DNA of 9,918 nt from Candidatus Eiseniibacteriota bacterium (GTDB lineage Bacteria > Eisenbacteria > RBG-16-71-46 > CAIMUX01 > VGJL01), in NCBI GenBank assembly GCA_014729455.1, contig WJJW01000260.1, positions 1 to 9,918 of the forward strand, read 5' to 3'. The notes under the pieces were generated by a model. That model was given only the letters and a program-made list of their open reading frames with translations, did not search any database and was not told where the DNA came from. Made by a program: the position numbers and the translations under genes. Shown one piece after another: positions 6,371 through 9,918 of this stretch; position 1 is the stretch's first letter, and each line of letters opens with the position of its first letter.

Positions 6371-6945
6371 CGCCGCTCCCTCCAGACCCGCTCGATCTCC
6401 GTGCCGCCGAGGGCGGCGAGGAACTCCTCGGTCTTCCGGTCGTCGAAGCGGGGATCCTCGGCTTCGATGCAGATCACGAACCGGTCGGAAGTCGCCCGCT
6501 TGTGCAGGCGGCTTGCGAAGATCGGATGGTGATACATCGGGAGGCTGTTGAACGCCAGCATCCCGAGGAAGGCGCTGGTCGCCGCGAGCAGGATCGTCAG
6601 CTCGAAGGTGATCGGAATGGTCGCCGGCAGCCCGAAGAACGGCTTTCCGCTGATGATGAACTTGTAGTCGACGGCGTTCATCCACCACTGCATGAGCAAG
6701 CCGAGGCCGGCCCCCGTGGCACCCGCCATCAGAACCAGGATCGGCAGCCGGCTGTGCTTGATCCCCATCGCGTCGTTGAGACCATGGACCGGGAACGGGG
6801 TGTAGGCGTCCCATTTCTTGAACCCGGCGTCGCGAACCGACGCGCACGCCTGGAGCAGGGCGTTGACGCTGTCGAACTCGACCGCCAACCCGTACAGCCG
6901 CCGATCGTCGCCGTCCCGGATCATCGTTTCGTCCTTCGCGCTCAT
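6367..6945 (-). CDS. actD: ACIII subunit ActD (DUF3341 family membrane protein)
   Basis: 192-residue subunit of the DUF3341 family, a structural membrane component of ACIII without cofactors. A soluble N-terminal part (1-65) contains the typical family pattern LYGLAVEFDS, KKWDAYTPFPVHG and GIKHSRLP. Two transmembrane segments follow at about 66-88 and 109-132, separated by the conserved KPFFGLPATIPITFE loop. A soluble C-terminal domain (140-192) ends with FVICIEAEDPRFD and a charged tail. It overlaps actC by ATGA at the start and actE by ATGA at the stop, so translation is probably coupled in both directions. Length is in the family's usual range and no key block is missing. In known ACIII structures ActD packs against ActC and ActF; I infer the same here. 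Confidence 0.95.
   Translation of the reverse strand: MSAKDETMIRDGDDRRLYGLAVEFDSVNALLQACASVRDAGFKKWDAYTPFPVHGLNDAMGIKHSRLPILVLMAGATGAGLGLLMQWWMNAVDYKFIISGKPFFGLPATIPITFELTILLAATSAFLGMLAFNSLPMYHHPIFASRLHKRATSDRFVICIEAEDPRFDDRKTEEFLAALGGTEIERVWRERR
6376..6383 (-). promoter_or_regulatory. Shine-Dalgarno site of actE
   Basis: GGAGGGAG on the minus strand, with its GGAGG core 8 nt upstream of ATG 6370. It lies inside the last codons of actD and fixes the actE start at the ATGA overlap. Confidence 0.75.
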
Positions 6946-8417
6946 CGCTTCTCTCCATCGGGGGGGCGTTCCCGCTTCGGGATGTACTCGATCGGAGGAA
7001 TGTCGCCGTGGTAGTCGCCCGCGCCGATCTGGACCTCGGGGGTCGGCTGCGCCTGCGGCATCACGCTCTTCACCTCCGCCATCGCGACCATCGGCAGGAA
7101 GCGGACGAAGAGGAGGAAGAGCGTGAAGAAGAGCCCGAAGCTGCCCGCCAACGTCAGGATGTCGACCCAGGTCGGGGTGAAGTAGCCCCAGGAAGAAGGC
7201 AGGAAGTCCCGGCTCAGGGAGGTGACGATGATCACGAACCGCTCGAACCACATCCCGACGTTGATCAGGATCGAGGCGATCAGCATGATCCAGATCGTGC
7301 GGCGCGACTTCTTGAACCAGAAGATCTGCGGGACCAGCACGTTGCACGTCACCATGATCCAGTAGGCCCAGGCGTACGGGCCGGTCGCGCGGTTGATGAA
7401 GGTGAAGTACTCGTAGTCGTTGGCTCCGTACCAGGCGATGAAGAACTCCGTGGCGTAGGCGAGCCCGACCATCGATCCGGTCGCCAGGATCACCTTGCAC
7501 ATGTTCTCCAGGTGCCGCATCGTCACGATCTCTTTCAACCCGAAGTAGGCGCGGGACGGGATGATCAGGGTCATCACCATCGCGAATCCGCTGAAGATCG
7601 CGCCGGCGACGAAGTACGGCGGGAAGATCGTCGTGTGCCACCCCGGGAGCGAGGAGACGGCGAAGTCGAAGCTCACGACCGAGTGGACGCTCAGGACCAG
7701 CGGGGTGGCGAGCGCGGCCAGGAGCAGGTAGGCCACCTCGTAACGGTGCCAGTGCCGGTTCGATCCGCGCCAGCCGAGGCTCAGGATCCCGTAGGCGATC
7801 TGGCGGATCTTCGTCTTCGCCCGGTCCCGGAGCGTCGCCAGGTCCGGCACCATCCCCATGTACCAGAACATCAGAGAGACCAGCATGTACGTGCTGACGG
7901 CGAAGACGTCCCAGAGGAGGGGACTGCGGAAGTTCGGCCAGATCGCGTTCTGCGTCGGGACCGGGAAGACGTACCAGATCACCCAGACCCGTCCGACGTG
8001 GATCGCGGGGAAGAGCCCCGCGCAGACGACCGCGAAGATCGTCATCGCCTCGGCGAATCGGTTGATCCCGGTCCGCCACTTCTGCCGGAAGAGGAACAGG
8101 ATCGCCGAGATCAGAGTCCCCGCGTGGCCGATCCCGACCCAGAAGACGAAGTTCGTGATGTCGTACGCCCACCCTACGGGATGGTTCAGGCCCCAGACGC
8201 CGATCCCCTCCATGAAGAGGTAGGCGATCATCGCCATCAGGATCGTGGTCAGCCCGAAGGCGGCGGCGAAGGCGACGTACCAGGCGCGGGGGGTCTTGGG
8301 CTCCTCGACGATCCCGCAGACGGTGTCGGTGACCGTCGTGAAGTCGTTGTCGCCGGCGACCAGCGGGCCGCGCTGTCCGGGGTGCTCGAAGCGCGGGTCG
8401 ACCGCGGTGCTACTCAT
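6942..8417 (-). CDS. actC: ACIII subunit ActC, NrfD/PsrC-family quinol-binding membrane protein
   Basis: 491-residue integral membrane protein of the NrfD/PsrC family. In ACIII this subunit binds the quinol that is oxidised and passes electrons to ActB. About ten hydrophobic segments can be seen, roughly at 46-70, 88-112, 121-142, 165-190, 228-250, 267-290, 310-332, 355-380, 382-405 and 421-448. Polar residues inside or next to helices that fit the family's quinol/proton region are H140 (PAIHVGRVW), D170 (LLWD), H245 and D251 (SVHSVVSFDF); their assignment rests on family recollection, not alignment. The C-terminal 45 residues are a hydrophilic Pro-rich tail. The start ATG overlaps the actB stop (ATGAGTAG), and a strong purine-rich ribosome site precedes it. 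The stop overlaps the actD start. Length is normal for ActC. It could be confused with polysulfide reductase PsrC, but the actDEF neighbours settle it. Confidence 0.96.
   Translation of the reverse strand: MSSTAVDPRFEHPGQRGPLVAGDNDFTTVTDTVCGIVEEPKTPRAWYVAFAAAFGLTTILMAMIAYLFMEGIGVWGLNHPVGWAYDITNFVFWVGIGHAGTLISAILFLFRQKWRTGINRFAEAMTIFAVVCAGLFPAIHVGRVWVIWYVFPVPTQNAIWPNFRSPLLWDVFAVSTYMLVSLMFWYMGMVPDLATLRDRAKTKIRQIAYGILSLGWRGSNRHWHRYEVAYLLLAALATPLVLSVHSVVSFDFAVSSLPGWHTTIFPPYFVAGAIFSGFAMVMTLIIPSRAYFGLKEIVTMRHLENMCKVILATGSMVGLAYATEFFIAWYGANDYEYFTFINRATGPYAWAYWIMVTCNVLVPQIFWFKKSRRTIWIMLIASILINVGMWFERFVIIVTSLSRDFLPSSWGYFTPTWVDILTLAGSFGLFFTLFLLFVRFLPMVAMAEVKSVMPQAQPTPEVQIGAGDYHGDIPPIEYIPKRERPPDGEKR
6951..6956 (-). 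promoter_or_regulatory. Shine-Dalgarno site of actD
   Basis: GGAGAG on the minus strand sits 5 nt (7 nt from the GGAG core) before ATG 6945, inside the end of actC. It supports this start over the second in-frame ATG at residue 8. Confidence 0.7.
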
Positions 8418-8463
8418 GGCCCCCCTCCCCGTGACCGTCGTGCCCGTCGTGACCATGAGCCGT
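8410..8463 (-). other. His/Gly/Asp-rich C-terminal tail of ActB
   Basis: The last 18 or so residues of ActB alternate histidine with glycine, aspartate and glutamate (GHDGHDGHGEGGHE). No Fe-S ligand lies here and it follows the last conserved block (YLAKLRNP). It may be a metal-binding or disordered tail; function is inferred from composition only. Confidence 0.7.
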
Positions 8464-9918
8464 CCCGGACCCGCCGGCCGGGTTGCGGAGCTTCGCCAGG
8501 TAGAGGGTCCGCGGCTGCGTGTTCAGTTCGGCCAGCAGACCGTAGGAGCGGTTGTGGTCCTGCAGCTTGCGGACGCGGCTGTCCGGATCTGCGAGGTCGC
8601 CGAAGACGATCGCCTGGGTCGGGCAGGCCTGCGCGCAGGCCGGGACGATCTCGCCATCCTCGATGGCGCGGCGCTCGTTCTTCGCGTCGATCTTCACCGC
8701 CTCGATCCGCTGGACGCAGTAGGTGCACTTCTCCATCACCCCGCGGGCTCGGACGGTCACCTCAGGGTTCTTCACCATCTTCTCGATCTGGGTGTAGTTC
8801 TCGTTGAAGTTGAACCAGTTGAAGCGGCGCACCTTGTACGGGCAGTTGTTCGAGCAGTACCGCGTGCCGATGCAGCGGTTGTAGACCATCTGGTTCAGGC
8901 CTTCCTCGCTGTGCGTCGTCGCCGAGACCGGGCAGACCGACTCGCACGGCGCGTTCCAGCAATGGACACACGCCATCGGTTGGTGGACCGCCTCGGGTTC
9001 GTCCGGATCTCCGGAAAAGTAGCGATCGATCCGCAGCCAGTGCATCTCGCGGCTCTCGAGCACCTGCTCCTTTCCGACGATCGGGACGTTGTTCTCCGAC
9101 TGGCAGGCGACCGAGCAAGCCCCACACCCGATGCAGGAGGTGAGGTCGATCGTCATCCCCCAGGCGTGCCCCTCGAATTCGTGCTTCTCCCAGAGCGAGA
9201 CGAGCGGGGGATGGTGGACGACGTGCTTGGCGAAGTCCGGATGGCGCCGGTAGGTCTCGAGGTCGGCTTCCCGGACCAGCGCGCCGAGCCGGTCGGCGAC
9301 CCCGTGACGACCGGTCGTGTCGATCGCGTGATGATCCTGGGTGCTGGCGAGCCGGTACTTCCGCCCGGTCTTGCGGACCTCCGTGGCGATGGTCGCGTGC
9401 GGGCTCCCCGTCGTCCGCAGGCGGAAGGCGTCGCTCCCGGCGCCCTCTCCCACGCGCCCCGCCACGTCGCGGCCGTACCCGAGCGGGATCGTCATCGATC
9501 CTTCCGCATGGCCGGGCAAGACGTAGACGGCGATCTCGATCGCCCGTTCTCCGACCCGCACTTCGATCACGTCCTCGGATCCGACGCCGAGCCGCTCGGC
9601 CGTGCGCGGCGAGAGCAGGGCCGCATTGTCCCAGGTGAGCTTGGTCACCGGGTCGGGCAGCTCCTGCAGCCAGCCATTGCCCGCGTACCGCCCGTCGTAG
9701 ACCTTGGAGTCGGCGCGGAAGCAGACCTCGATCGCGTCCTCCGCCGTCGGTTCCTCGGGCAGCGGCGGGAGCGATCCCGCGCGGAGCTCGGGGCGGATCG
9801 CCTCGAACCCGCTCTCCGGAAGGAAGCCGTCGTGCAGGACCCGGCGCCAGGCGTCCTCGGCGCCCAGGGCCGGCAGGTGCGCCGCGAGCGCCTCCCGGGC
9901 GATCTCACGGCCGCCGCG
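8410..9918 (-). CDS. actB: ACIII subunit ActB, iron-sulfur / molybdopterin-oxidoreductase-like protein (partial, 5' end off window)
   Basis: This is the C-terminal 502 residues of the large periplasmic ACIII subunit, which carries electrons through Fe-S clusters. Family members are roughly 1000 residues, so about half is missing beyond the right edge. Visible residues 1-180 are the end of the molybdopterin-enzyme-like domain (DPVTKLTWDNAALLSP at 89-104); in this family that domain is known to hold no Mo cofactor. Residues 250-450 form a ferredoxin-like domain with 15 cysteines in four groups: CIGCGACSVAC (C262, C265, C268, C272), CVHCWNAPCESVC (C317, C320, C325, C329), CIGTRYCSNNC (C349, C355, C359) and CTYC plus CAQAC (C398, C401, C428, C432). 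Fifteen ligands fit three [4Fe-4S] and one [3Fe-4S]. The C-terminus is a His/Gly-rich tail. The valine codon GTG at 9648 is internal, not a start: conserved coding continues upstream to the window edge. The stop TAG lies inside the start of actC, an 8-nt overlap. Confidence 0.96.
   Translation of the reverse strand, partial: RGGREIAREALAAHLPALGAEDAWRRVLHDGFLPESGFEAIRPELRAGSLPPLPEEPTAEDAIEVCFRADSKVYDGRYAGNGWLQELPDPVTKLTWDNAALLSPRTAERLGVGSEDVIEVRVGERAIEIAVYVLPGHAEGSMTIPLGYGRDVAGRVGEGAGSDAFRLRTTGSPHATIATEVRKTGRKYRLASTQDHHAIDTTGRHGVADRLGALVREADLETYRRHPDFAKHVVHHPPLVSLWEKHEFEGHAWGMTIDLTSCIGCGACSVACQSENNVPIVGKEQVLESREMHWLRIDRYFSGDPDEPEAVHQPMACVHCWNAPCESVCPVSATTHSEEGLNQMVYNRCIGTRYCSNNCPYKVRRFNWFNFNENYTQIEKMVKNPEVTVRARGVMEKCTYCVQRIEAVKIDAKNERRAIEDGEIVPACAQACPTQAIVFGDLADPDSRVRKLQDHNRSYGLLAELNTQPRTLYLAKLRNPAGGSGTAHGHDGHDGHGEGGHE
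8420..8430 (-). promoter_or_regulatory. Shine-Dalgarno site of actC
   Basis: The minus strand reads GGGGAGGGGGG just before ATG 8417, with GGAGG about 6 nt from the start codon. It supports ATG 8417 over the in-frame ATG at 8456, which would add 13 residues inside the end of actB. Confidence 0.75.

Noticed and set aside
7008..8807. 599-codon plus-strand frame opposite actC and the end of actB
   Set aside because: It has the same charged low-complexity composition, with no ribosome site or recognisable motif, and sits opposite genes with clear family motifs.
8410..9648. actB beginning at the GTG at 9648 as a complete 412-residue gene
   Set aside because: The codon is the valine of the conserved DPVTKLTWDNA block, and the same frame continues with family-like sequence to the window edge. 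The gene is partial, not short.
9645..9908. 87-codon minus-strand frame upstream of 9645
   Set aside because: It is an Arg/Ser-rich alternative frame over actB, which is open and conserved in its own frame here.
6942..9918. actB/actC as a polysulfide, nitrite or other Mo reductase electron-transfer pair
   Set aside because: Ferredoxin-like plus NrfD genes occur in many such enzymes, but the following DUF3341 protein, monoheme cytochrome and second NrfD-like protein are specific to ACIII.

Overview
The window is one block of minus-strand genes with no gene on the plus strand. It carries most of an alternative complex III (ACIII, a quinol:cytochrome c oxidoreductase unrelated to bc1) followed directly by a caa3-type cytochrome c oxidase. 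In transcription order (right to left) I read: actB (partial, C-terminal 502 residues), actC, actD, actE, actF, a 116-residue membrane protein of unnamed family, a SCO1/SenC copper chaperone, coxB (CuA subunit II with a fused C-terminal cytochrome c), coxA (subunit I) and coxC (subunit III, partial, running off the left edge). The pentaheme subunit actA is expected just beyond the right edge; the rest of coxC and perhaps a subunit IV gene beyond the left edge.

The organism is a GC-rich aerobic bacterium with strong G/C bias at third codon positions. This bias produces very long spurious ORFs on the opposite strand. ACIII next to a caa3 oxidase occurs in several phyla (Rhodothermota/Bacteroidota, Acidobacteriota, Gemmatimonadota, Planctomycetota, Myxococcota and candidate phyla). 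I cannot place it more closely from sequence reading alone, but it is most likely a Gram-negative-type cell using menaquinol.

The genes are packed as a single polycistron. Junctions are an 8-nt overlap (actB/actC), 4-nt ATGA overlaps (actC/actD, actD/actE, small gene/sco), a 1-nt TGATG overlap (actF/small gene), gaps of 8 to 11 nt (coxB/coxA, actE/actF), a probable TTG start inside the sco stop (coxB), and one 36-nt gap (coxA/coxC). No stretch of more than 36 nt lacks a gene. I see no internal promoter and no terminator; the promoter must lie beyond the right edge.

The inferred pathway is as follows. ActC and ActF are membrane subunits; ActC binds quinol. Electrons pass through the four Fe-S clusters of ActB, whose 15 cysteine ligands are all visible, and/or to c-hemes in ActA and ActE. 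They then go to the cytochrome c domain and CuA of CoxB, then to heme a and heme a3-CuB of CoxA, reducing O2. SCO would supply copper to CuA. CoxA has the YSHPAVY signature of A2-type oxidases instead of the HPEVY glutamate.

This is a known type of respiratory module, not a new system. The parts most worth a second look are the small membrane protein between actF and sco, the long acidic/His-rich insertion in CoxC, the His/Gly-rich tail of ActB, the lack of a lipobox cysteine in ActE, and the non-ATG start of coxB.
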